64,000 bases of DNA. Source: UBA1444 sp964521625 (lineage in GTDB: Bacteria > Bacillota > Negativicutes > UBA1444). This document shows positions 51,260 through 59,128 of the stretch, piece after piece (within the stretch, counting starts at the first letter, position 1; each line of letters begins with the position of its first letter). The stretch spans positions 3,957 to 67,956 of the forward strand of contig CAZFSM010000021.1 of the NCBI GenBank assembly GCA_964521625.1. The letters are read 5' to 3'. The notes beneath the pieces are model-generated. The model was not told the DNA's origin and made no database searches. It saw only the letters and a list, made by a program, of their open reading frames with translations. The position numbers and the translations under genes are program-made.

Positions 51260-53146
51260 ATGATCACGTTTCTCGCGCCGGATGAAAAAATTCTTGCTAC
51301 CGCCCGAGCGGCCTTAGCCCAATCCCATTCCGATATTCGCATCGAACAGGGGCTGCTGAGCGCCGGTGTCGAAAAGGCCCGGGAACTCATTAACGACGGA
51401 ACGGAAATCATTATTAGCCGCGGCGGCACCGCCAAGGCGATCAAAGAAACTTTTCCCGACATCATCGTAGTCGAACTACCAATCACCGGGTTTGACATCT
51501 TGCGCACCGTACATCAGGCCCGCCACCTGGGACGCCGGGTCGGCGTTGTCGCCTTTGCGTCAATGATCCTCGGCATCGACTGCCTGCCGCCGATTCTCGA
51601 CGTGGAACTGCGTCAATATCTGATTGAAAACGAATTTGAAGCCGAAGCAAAAGTTCTGCAGGCCTTCCGCGATGGCGCCGAAGTCATTGTCGGCGGCGTC
51701 ATTACCGGGCATGAAGCCCGCAAGCACAACTTGCCGCATGTGCTGATCCAGAGCGGCGCCGAAGGCATCCTGCAGTCGGTGCTGGAAGCCAAACGGATTT
51801 ATGCGGCCCGGCTGGCCGAAAAATTAAAGGCCACTTTGTTTCGCACGGTGCTTGACTACTCATACGAAGGAGTGGTATCGATCAACCATGAACAGCAGAT
51901 CGTCATCTGCAATCCGGCCGCCAGCAACATCAGCGGCATTTTGCAAACCGAAGCGCTCGGCAAACCCGTCAGCCAGGCCCTTCCCCGTCTGGCGCTGGAA
52001 CGGCTGCTGCTGACCGGCCGGGAAGAACTGGGTCAGATCATAGAGTTGCCCAGCAGCCAGATTCTCTGCAACAAAATCCCGATTCTGGTCAACGGCAAAA
52101 TTGCCGGTGCGGTAGCCACATTTCAGGAAACAGGCAAAATTCAGCAATGGGAAGCTGCGATTCGCAAAAAAATCTATGCCGGCGGCCATATCGCCTCGTT
52201 CACCTTTGCCGACATCATCGGCTCCAGTCCTTCGATTCGCGATGCGATCAGCATGGCCCGCGAATTTGCCGTCACCGACTCGTCCGTACTGATTACCGGC
52301 GAAACCGGCGTCGGCAAGGAGGTCTTCGCCCAGAGCATTCACAACGCCAGCCCGCGCGCACAAAAACCATTTGTCGCAATCAATTGCGCCGCCTTGCCGG
52401 CCCAGATTCTTGAAAGCGAGTTGTTCGGCTACATGGGCGGCGCTTTTACCGGCGCCAGCCCCAAGGGCAAAGCCGGCCTGCTGGAAATCGCCCACGGCGG
52501 CACGCTGTTTTTGGATGAAATCGCCGAAATGGATTTCAGCATCCAGAGCAAATTATTGCGGGTGATTCAGGAAAAGCGGGTTATGCGTCTCGGCAGTGAC
52601 CGCGTGGTGCCGGTGGATGTCCGGATCATAGCCGCCACCAATAAAAACCTCAAAACCAGGATTGCCCAGCAGCAGTTTCGCGCCGACCTGTACTACCGGT
52701 TGAATGTGCTGCGGCTCCGCTTGCCGTCCCTGCGGGAACGCAAGTCGGATATCCGTCTGTTTGCCCAGTATCTGCTGCAACGGTATGAAAAAAAAGCCCC
52801 CCGCAAACTGCACTGGGACTCTGACGCGCTGGAACGGCTCGTCCAGCATGAATGGCCCGGCAATGTGAGGGAGCTGCAAAATATTGTGGAACGAATTGTC
52901 GCGCTGTGCAAGCAGGAAACTATCCCAGCCGAACTGATCAGTCGCGTCATGCGCGATGACGATGATCTGCCGGAAACTCCTGCCGAAACCATTGCCGGAT
53001 CACCGGCGAATGGACGGGAAACGATTCAACAGGCACTGGCGCAAACTCGGGGCAAGTTGGCAGCAACCGCTGAACTGCTTGGTATCAGCCGCTCAACCCT
53101 GTGGCGAAAAATGAAAATCCTGGGCCTTAGTCCTCATTCACGCTGA
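51260..53146 (+). CDS. PrpR_N-PAS sigma-54-dependent transcriptional activator
   Basis: A 628-residue enhancer-binding protein. PrpR_N domain at 1-185 (IIISRGGTAKAIKE, GVVAFASMILGI, EVIVGGVITGHEARK), PAS at about 195-305, AAA+ at 325-550 with Walker A GETGVGKEVFAQ, the sigma-54 contact loop GAFTGA (in GYMGGAFTGAS) and Walker B FLDEIAEM. A Fis-type HTH closes the protein (KLAATAELLGISRSTLWRKM). AAGGAGG lies six bases before ATG 51260. It likely activates both larA-like genes, which face sigma-54 promoters. It ends 20 bases inside the convergent larA copy 2. PrpR itself senses 2-methylcitrate, so a carboxylate ligand is likely. Confidence 0.94.
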   Translation: MITFLAPDEKILATARAALAQSHSDIRIEQGLLSAGVEKARELINDGTEIIISRGGTAKAIKETFPDIIVVELPITGFDILRTVHQARHLGRRVGVVAFASMILGIDCLPPILDVELRQYLIENEFEAEAKVLQAFRDGAEVIVGGVITGHEARKHNLPHVLIQSGAEGILQSVLEAKRIYAARLAEKLKATLFRTVLDYSYEGVVSINHEQQIVICNPAASNISGILQTEALGKPVSQALPRLALERLLLTGREELGQIIELPSSQILCNKIPILVNGKIAGAVATFQETGKIQQWEAAIRKKIYAGGHIASFTFADIIGSSPSIRDAISMAREFAVTDSSVLITGETGVGKEVFAQSIHNASPRAQKPFVAINCAALPAQILESELFGYMGGAFTGASPKGKAGLLEIAHGGTLFLDEIAEMDFSIQSKLLRVIQEKRVMRLGSDRVVPVDVRIIAATNKNLKTRIAQQQFRADLYYRLNVLRLRLPSLRERKSDIRLFAQYLLQRYEKKAPRKLHWDSDALERLVQHEWPGNVRELQNIVERIVALCKQETIPAELISRVMRDDDDLPETPAETIAGSPANGRETIQQALAQTRGKLAATAELLGISRSTLWRKMKILGLSPHSR

Positions 53147-54401
53147 CCAGGCGCGGCACGGTCAAACTGCCCATCGGCATCAGCGTAATCGACGGCGCAG
53201 GACCCAGTTTGGCGTAAGCCAGCGCGAGCGCCTCCGTCATGTCTTTTGCCGGCGTAAACAACAGCAGCCGGACAAAGTCGGCCTCCATGCTGGAAACCAT
53301 AATAAACTCGGCCTTTTTCATCAAGCGGGTCACGGCATAGGCCTTATGGGCGCCGATCTGAAAGTTTTGCCGCAACGTGGCCTCCACCTTTTCCGGCGTC
53401 CGGCATTCCTGCATCATTTTCTCGTATTGCGCCGAACCCGATCCCTCCTCGCATTCGCCGAGGATTATCACGACGCCGCCATCACGGACAGCGCACCAGG
53501 CGTTGTCCATTGTTTTTTGCAATTGATATATATTGATATCTTTGGGATAGCCACCGCAGGAAGCAATGACCAGGTCTGCTTCCTGCCGGATTGGCACGCC
53601 GTAGACTTCGTCAACAAAAGCGCAGGCTTCGCGATGGGCGTTGATGTAGTGCCCGGCAAACACTTTCAAAAATTGTTTTTCCTCATTCAGCACAACATTA
53701 AGCAGGAAAGATGGCCGGCACATTTCGGCGCCCTCAATCTGGTCGTGATAAATCGGATTTCCTTCCAATCGCCCAATCACTGCATTCGGATCAAACATCA
53801 TGCTGTGATTTTTCCGGATGGTCTCATATGCTGCCACACCAGGGAACAGCGCTTTGCGGCCGCCGCCGAATCCGGCAAAAAAATGATGGACGACGCTGCC
53901 GGTCAGGATGATGTGGTCCGCTTCGGCTACTTTCTTGTGAAAATAAACCGGCGTGCCCCGCGAAGTATCGCCAAAATAATGAAATTGCGATAGATCTTTG
54001 CAGTCGCTGTTGTACATTTTTATTTTTGCCGCGACATCGGCGCCGACTTCCTCAATCATCTCGGACTCGGTCATCAGACGATGACTGCCGAGCGCGAACA
54101 CAATGCACATATCGTCATACGGCACACCGACCGCATGGATTTCGTCAATCAGGACCGGCAAAAAAACATGGGTATTGGCCACCCGGGTCGGATCGTTAAC
54201 GATAAAGGCGACGGTTTGCCCCGGACTGACAATTTCCCAGAGCGGCGCCGCACCGATTGGATCGCGGATTGCCGCTTCAATCGCGGCGACCGGATCAGCC
54301 AAAATCGGGTAATCCTTAATTGCCAGTTCCGCTTTGACCAGTGCCGGGTCCAACGAAAATCCGGCTTCCCCATGGCCATATTTATAATGGTACTGTTTCA
54401 T
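53127..54401 (-). CDS. larA: LarA-family nickel-dependent racemase-like protein, copy 2
   Basis: A 424-residue paralog of copy 1, by eye about two thirds identical across the whole length, with His in ALGSHRLMTE and GSVVHHFFAGFGG and Lys in GGGRKALFPG. Where copy 1 has IRHNHSMM this copy has IRKNHSMM. ATG 54401 has AAAGGAG nine bases upstream; GTG 54407 is too close to it. It is a single gene with its own sigma-54 promoter. Two racemase-like proteins under one activator suggest two hydroxyacid substrates or two steps. Confidence 0.88.
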   Translation of the reverse strand: MKQYHYKYGHGEAGFSLDPALVKAELAIKDYPILADPVAAIEAAIRDPIGAAPLWEIVSPGQTVAFIVNDPTRVANTHVFLPVLIDEIHAVGVPYDDMCIVFALGSHRLMTESEMIEEVGADVAAKIKMYNSDCKDLSQFHYFGDTSRGTPVYFHKKVAEADHIILTGSVVHHFFAGFGGGRKALFPGVAAYETIRKNHSMMFDPNAVIGRLEGNPIYHDQIEGAEMCRPSFLLNVVLNEEKQFLKVFAGHYINAHREACAFVDEVYGVPIRQEADLVIASCGGYPKDINIYQLQKTMDNAWCAVRDGGVVIILGECEEGSGSAQYEKMMQECRTPEKVEATLRQNFQIGAHKAYAVTRLMKKAEFIMVSSMEADFVRLLLFTPAKDMTEALALAYAKLGPAPSITLMPMGSLTVPRLVSVNED

Positions 54402-54432
54402 GCTCACCGACTCCTTTACTTACTTCTCACTC

Positions 54433-54449
54433 AGCAAGGACCACGCCGA
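54433..54449 (-). promoter_or_regulatory. Sigma-54 promoter of larA copy 2
   Basis: TCGGCGTGGTCCTTGCT on the minus strand keeps GG, the TTGCT -12 element and exact -24/-12 spacing (three consensus mismatches). It lies 32 bases before ATG 54401. Confidence 0.7.
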
Positions 54450-54453
54450 GGGG

Positions 54454-54477
54454 GTGGGTTACTTTTAATAACCCCAC
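54454..54477. repeat. Inverted repeat upstream of larA copy 2 promoter
   Basis: GTGGGTTA and TAACCCCAC pair with one bulge around a 7-base loop. No U-run follows, so it is more likely a protein site or stray hairpin than a terminator. Confidence 0.35.
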
Positions 54478-54492
54478 AATAATTCCCATCTC

Positions 54493-54713
54493 AAGCTAGG
54501 GAAACGCTGATTTAATTAAGATTGCAATGGGTTGAAGCCGTAGCATTCGCCGATGAAGCTGCAAATTTTGTCGCAGAAAATCAACAGGAAGTTGATTTTA
54601 GCGCTGAGCGATCGGACGGAGCATTCAGCGCGTCCGACAAATTGCAGCAGCAAATCGATGCGAATCAAGGCTGAAATCCTCAGCAATCGGATTATTCAGC
54701 GTTTAACTAGCTT
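54493..54713. mobile_element. MITE-like element with 18-bp terminal inverted repeats
   Basis: The ends AAGCTAGGGAAACGCTGA (54493-54510) and the inverse of AAGCTAGTTAAACGCTGA (54696-54713) match at 16 of 18 positions. The 221-bp body has no transposase, only short frames, and inner dyads (GCGCTGA/TCAGCGC, CGGACG/CGTCCG). The right end contains the tcdA stop codon. CTAG at both tips could be target duplication or part of the repeat. I recognise no named family. Confidence 0.55.
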
Positions 54714-55486
54714 TGCTCATCGTCCTGCCAACCAATCAGACCCTTCACTACTTCGCCGGCCAAAATCAATCCTGCTACCGAAGGTACAAAAGAAATGCTG
54801 CCGGGAATCTGCCGACGGATCGTGCAAGTTCGCTTCGACCCAGCCGGGCAAACGCAATGGGCGCGACAGCCAGTATCCGTTTCATCCTGCGGCGTCAGCG
54901 GCTTCTCTTTGGAATATACTACTTTCAGAGCTTTCACCCCGCGGGCTCGCAGCTCATACCGCATAACTTTCGCCAGTGGACACATTGTCGTCTTGAAAAT
55001 ATCCACCACTTCAAACCGGGTCGGATCCAGCTTGTTGCCCGCCCCCATGCAGCTGATCACGGGGATTCCTTTGGCCTGAGCCCTGACAATCAAGTCAATT
55101 TTTGCGGTTACCGTATCAATCGCATCTACCACATAATCAATTTTTTCGCCGAAAAACTCCTCGGCGTTATCCGGTAGATAAAATTTCTGCACCACAGTCA
55201 CGTTCGCCCGTGGATTGATCTCCAGCACCCGGTCACGCATGATTTCGACCTTTGGCCGGCCAATCGTCCGGGTCGTCGCATGCAATTGCCGGTTGATATT
55301 GGTCAGGCAGACCAAATCATCATCAATCAGGGTCAGGCTACCCACTCCGGCTCGGACCAACGCTTCGACCGTAAAACTGCCAACCCCGCCAATCCCAAAA
55401 ATAGCCACCCGGCTATCCGCCAGTTTTGTCATTGCTGCAGAACCGAGCAGCATCTCCGTCCGCGAAAAAGAATCCAATCCGGCCAT
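54707..55486 (-). CDS. tcdA: tRNA threonylcarbamoyladenosine dehydratase
   Basis: A 259-residue ThiF/MoeB-fold enzyme. FGIGGVGSFTVEALVRAG is the nucleotide loop, LIDDDLVCLTNINRQLHA the activation site, and the Cys in TDTGCRAHCVC suits the family. It cyclises t6A37 in tRNA to ct6A using ATP. GGAG lies six bases from the ATG, and the PaaI-like stop is three bases upstream. The last codons and stop fall in the inverted repeat of a MITE-like element, so the C-terminus may have been altered by its insertion. Confidence 0.93.
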   Translation of the reverse strand: MAGLDSFSRTEMLLGSAAMTKLADSRVAIFGIGGVGSFTVEALVRAGVGSLTLIDDDLVCLTNINRQLHATTRTIGRPKVEIMRDRVLEINPRANVTVVQKFYLPDNAEEFFGEKIDYVVDAIDTVTAKIDLIVRAQAKGIPVISCMGAGNKLDPTRFEVVDIFKTTMCPLAKVMRYELRARGVKALKVVYSKEKPLTPQDETDTGCRAHCVCPAGSKRTCTIRRQIPGSISFVPSVAGLILAGEVVKGLIGWQDDEQS

Positions 55487-55489
55487 ATG

Positions 55490-55924
55490 TTACTCCGCCC
55501 CGCTTTCAATCCGGTCTTCACCGATAATATAGAATGTGGTTTTCCCGGCCGCGACCAGTATGCCATCCGCGTTGCGGACTTCCACGGCACCATTGGCGAT
55601 CCGCTTGCCTTGATATACCACGCGGGCATAGGCAGTCAGTTCGGTGTCGAGCGCCACTTTTTCGAAATAGTTGGTTGAAGTCTCAATCGTCACCAGGCGA
55701 ATCTGCATCGTTCGCAGCGCCACGCCGGTTGCCATGTCAACCAGTGCCGCCACCACGCCGCCATGGCCGATACCATAGGTGTTGGCAAATTCCGGTCGCA
55801 TTTGAATCTGCACGTCAGCTTCGCCCCGGGCCAAGCGAATCACGCGGGCGCCGAGAAATTGAAAAAATGGCACTTGGGCAAAATGCGCCTGCAAATAAGT
55901 CAAAAAGTCTGCGTGGTTATGCAT
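55490..55924 (-). CDS. PaaI-family hotdog thioesterase
   Basis: A 144-residue hotdog-fold protein. FANTYGIGHGGVVAALVDMATGVAL holds the typical HGG and Asp region. Members hydrolyse aromatic or short acyl-CoA thioesters. It lies 7 bases after the EamA gene and 3 before tcdA, in a run of unrelated housekeeping genes, so the substrate cannot be inferred. GGAGG is 14 bases from the ATG, which is long. Confidence 0.88.
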   Translation of the reverse strand: MHNHADFLTYLQAHFAQVPFFQFLGARVIRLARGEADVQIQMRPEFANTYGIGHGGVVAALVDMATGVALRTMQIRLVTIETSTNYFEKVALDTELTAYARVVYQGKRIANGAVEVRNADGILVAAGKTTFYIIGEDRIESGAE

Positions 55925-55931
55925 AATTCTC

Positions 55932-56837
55932 TTATTTTCCTCCTGTAGCGGAGCTGCGGGTGGTCAGCAAAACACCGGACATAACGCAAAGCATTCCCGC
56001 ACCGTGAGCCAGGGTTACCGGTTCGCCATAAAGCAGCGCCGCAATGAGTACGGCACAAACCGGCATTAGGTTGATATAAGCGCTGGTCTTGCTGGCGCCA
56101 ATCTCGCGAACCCCGGTATTAAAAATCAAAAATGCAATAAACGAGGCAAAAACAGCCAAATATACCAATTCAACCATCACTTGTGTAGAAACTCCCGGCA
56201 GTTTAGCCCAACCATGCTCCGGCAATGAAGCGATCAGCAGCAGCAGTGAACCGCCGAGCATCGATACCGCCGTTGCCAACATCGGCGAAACATGCCGCAT
56301 CACGACCTTAGCCAAAATAGCATAAGTTGTCCATGACAGGACAGCCCCAAGCAGCATCAGGTCCCCTTTGTTTAACGACAGCGACCGCAAGATGGAAAGA
56401 TCGCCGCGAGTGATGACAATCAGCACACCCAGCATTGACAAGGCAGCGCCAAAACCCTGCCAACGGGTCCAGCGTTCGCCAAAAAACAGCACCGCAACCA
56501 GCGATATGGCAACCGGATTGATGACGATCACCAAAGCGCCATTGATCGCCGACGTATATTGCATTCCAGTATTAAATATGGCATTGTAGCCAAAGATGCC
56601 AAAAATGCCGAGCAGCAGCAAGCCAAACCAAGACTGCCGTATCGGTTGCCATTTCCATTCACCGCGCCAGCAAACCCAGGCAGTTGTCAGTACCCCGGCC
56701 AACAAAAAACGAAACGCCGCCACAGTCAGCGGCGGCAGTTCGGCAAGAACATGCTTGGTCGAGCCAAATGCCCCTCCCCAGAATAAAGGTACCAACAACA
56801 TCAACAAATAGATTCCTACGCTTTTTTTCGCCAACAT
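55932..56837 (-). CDS. EamA/DMT-superfamily transporter
   Basis: A 301-residue permease with ten predicted helices in two EamA repeats (VPLFWGGAFGSTKHVLAELPP in the first, GDLMLLGAVLSWTTYAILAKV in the second). Members export amino acids or metabolites. It sits 31 bases after pheA, so an amino acid-related role is possible but unproven. Confidence 0.9.
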   Translation of the reverse strand: MLAKKSVGIYLLMLLVPLFWGGAFGSTKHVLAELPPLTVAAFRFLLAGVLTTAWVCWRGEWKWQPIRQSWFGLLLLGIFGIFGYNAIFNTGMQYTSAINGALVIVINPVAISLVAVLFFGERWTRWQGFGAALSMLGVLIVITRGDLSILRSLSLNKGDLMLLGAVLSWTTYAILAKVVMRHVSPMLATAVSMLGGSLLLLIASLPEHGWAKLPGVSTQVMVELVYLAVFASFIAFLIFNTGVREIGASKTSAYINLMPVCAVLIAALLYGEPVTLAHGAGMLCVMSGVLLTTRSSATGGK

Positions 56838-56868
56838 TACCCACTCTTTCCACTTGTTTGCAGCGGAT

Positions 56869-57732
56869 TCAGCGCTGCCAGTCCACTATCAAATATGACC
56901 CTAAGTTCTTAAACCAGATACTCCGTTTTTCTACCGCCTGCAACGCAGACTGAACTCGCGGGTCACCCGCTCCGCCTTCCATGTCCAGAAAAAACAGATA
57001 GGCCCCCAACCCGGTACGGGCCGGTCGTGACTCAATCTTAGTCAAATTAACTTCTCGCTCGGCAAATTCGGCCAAAACATGATACAGGCTGCCCGGGCGC
57101 GAACCGTCGATCTGGCAGACAATCGATGTTTTCCAACGGCCCAGCATACTTGAATCCATTGGCAAAACGCTCAGGCTAACGAAGCGGGTGCAGTTACTGG
57201 CAGTATCCTGAATATCCGCCGCCACCAATTCCAATCCGTAAAGAGTCGCGGCGGTACGACTGCCGATCGCCGCCAGACCCGGTTCGCCCGCGGCGACTTG
57301 GCGGGCCGCTTCCGCCGTACTGTCAACCGCCCGATATGTTGCTGCAGGATATAAGCGCGCCAAGGTTCTCCGGCATTGCGCCAATGCTTGCGGATGCGAT
57401 AAAACTAGCCGGATGCCTCGACCGGCTTCTCTGGCCAACAAATTGTGCCGCACCGGCATAATTATTTCCCGGGAAATATACAGCTCCACTTCATGAGCCA
57501 GAGTATCTAGAGTAGCATTGACCGAACCTTCCAGCGAGTTTTCGATCGGCACCACACATTGCGGAATTTCGCCACTGGCCACCGCCCGAATTACGGCATC
57601 GATGGAAGCAAAGGGCAGCAACGTCGCCGAATCGCCAAACAAATTTTTGGCGACTTCTTCGCTATACGTTCCCGCTGGCCCTAAAAAGCCCACACGTTGG
57701 TTTGCGTTCCCAATACCCAGTGTCGTCAACAA
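56869..57732 (-). CDS. pheA: Prephenate dehydratase
   Basis: A 287-residue enzyme. The catalytic domain (1-190) has FLGPAGTYSEEVAKN, PIENSLEGSVNATLD and AIGSRTAATLYGL; the C-terminal ACT domain (200-287) has ESRPARTGLGAYLFFLD for phenylalanine feedback. It converts prephenate to phenylpyruvate. The start is TTG 57732 (TTG TTG), with AAGGGG seven bases upstream. It stands alone from other aromatic genes. Confidence 0.95.
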   Translation of the reverse strand: MLTTLGIGNANQRVGFLGPAGTYSEEVAKNLFGDSATLLPFASIDAVIRAVASGEIPQCVVPIENSLEGSVNATLDTLAHEVELYISREIIMPVRHNLLAREAGRGIRLVLSHPQALAQCRRTLARLYPAATYRAVDSTAEAARQVAAGEPGLAAIGSRTAATLYGLELVAADIQDTASNCTRFVSLSVLPMDSSMLGRWKTSIVCQIDGSRPGSLYHVLAEFAEREVNLTKIESRPARTGLGAYLFFLDMEGGAGDPRVQSALQAVEKRSIWFKNLGSYLIVDWQR

Positions 57733-57768
57733 CTTGCCGCCCCTTTCAATGCCGTCTCTTAGTCGTTT

Positions 57769-59106
57769 TTACTCGCCTTTTAGCCATGAACTGCTTTCAC
57801 GTCGCATTGCCCGGGCATCGTTAATCAAAGCCACCAATGGAGTCCACTCTTTGGTGTTGCTGCCATAAATCCCCACATTCAAGACCTTGCCGTCAACAAC
57901 TTGATATACCGTCTGATTCAGAGAAACGTACCAAGTATTGTCGCCACGAACGCGCACCGCTTGAATTTCCGGTATCACCAGCAAATCACAGCCGGCAGCG
58001 GTCGCCTTTTCTAGGTTCGACTGTCCAGACGGTTCACCTGAATCGCTGATAATGCCGGGAAACAGGCTTTCATACTCATCCCACAAAGCCTCTTGCATAA
58101 CTGGGAATTCGCCTTTTAGCGCCGTTGGCAGGCTATTCTTGATCGCCGCAACGTAGAGTCGAGGTTTACCCGGAATCGGTTGGGGCGGCGTCAATACCCC
58201 CTCGTTAATTGCCTGCCGCCGTTTTGGGTAGTAATTACGCATTGCCATGTCAACATATACCGGAACATCATGGCCAAAATAATTTTGCAACGGGTCTGGC
58301 GTTGGCCAGCGCACTTCCGCGCCAATATGCCGATAGCCGCCAAAAACCTTGCGCAATGCAATCGGCACAGGGTCATCGGGCACCACTACTCTGGTTATGC
58401 GAACTTTTCCGTCATACTTTTTTTGAAACGCTTCATTGCCAACCGACGGAGCGCCAAACGTAATCACTTCAATTTGTTCAGCGTTGATCCCCATGTCCAG
58501 CAGGCGAGCGGCAACCAGCGTTACCACCGCTCCCCCCAGACTGTGCCCGACCAGATAAACCTTATCCTGATGATCTTCTTTCAAAATACTGCTGAGCAAG
58601 CGAGACGCAATCGGATGATAATCATTCGCCTGCGCAGTTTGCGCCGTCAGTAGCACCTGGGCAACCTGATTGAACCCCTCATGCACCCGCGGCACATCGG
58701 GTCCCGCATCCTTAAGCGCAGCATTTGCTGCGAATTCATCCAACGTTTTGCCGGCAAAATAGACCTTGCTAGCCCGAAGATCGACCTTAGCATCACGAGC
58801 GTTTTCAGTTCCAGCCACGGCCAGGATATACACATCGCGATCAAGCGCCGAATTGCTATCCCAAGCCAGCAAGAATCGCGAATCTGCCTTTTCCCCGGAA
58901 ATTCGATGTGGTTCTATACTCCAGCCTTCCTGTTCAAACGCTGCCACAGCCAGACTGCCGCCTCTACTGCTATAGGCAGCCATACAGGCGCCTGCCGCCG
59001 TATATAGTTTTCGCGCTTCCATATATTCGGCCAGGGTTCCAGTCGCTGCTGAAACCGATCCAGTCCACAAGAACAGAAGCAATAATACTTGAGCAATAAA
59101 ATTCAT
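57769..59106 (-). CDS. Secreted class 3 lipase-family protein
   Basis: A 445-residue protein with a signal peptide (about 1-20, LLLFLWTGSVSA). The alpha/beta hydrolase has the nucleophile elbow in YLVGHSLGGAVVTLVA, an Asp in VPDDPVPIAL and a His in GYRHIGAEV or FGHDVPVY as triad candidates. A C-terminal extension of about 120 residues (LVIPEIQAVRVRGDNTWYVSLN) is not recognised. Lies 22 bases after the HD-GYP gene. Lipase activity fits the family, substrate unknown. Confidence 0.85.
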   Translation of the reverse strand: MNFIAQVLLLLFLWTGSVSAATGTLAEYMEARKLYTAAGACMAAYSSRGGSLAVAAFEQEGWSIEPHRISGEKADSRFLLAWDSNSALDRDVYILAVAGTENARDAKVDLRASKVYFAGKTLDEFAANAALKDAGPDVPRVHEGFNQVAQVLLTAQTAQANDYHPIASRLLSSILKEDHQDKVYLVGHSLGGAVVTLVAARLLDMGINAEQIEVITFGAPSVGNEAFQKKYDGKVRITRVVVPDDPVPIALRKVFGGYRHIGAEVRWPTPDPLQNYFGHDVPVYVDMAMRNYYPKRRQAINEGVLTPPQPIPGKPRLYVAAIKNSLPTALKGEFPVMQEALWDEYESLFPGIISDSGEPSGQSNLEKATAAGCDLLVIPEIQAVRVRGDNTWYVSLNQTVYQVVDGKVLNVGIYGSNTKEWTPLVALINDARAMRRESSSWLKGE

Positions 59107-59128
59107 CTTATCACATTCCCTTGCATCA

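Noticed and set aside
54519..54677. Coding frame inside the MITE-like element
   Set aside because: A plus-strand frame of about 50 codons reads like protein, but it has no SD or ATG and is bounded by the inverted repeats.
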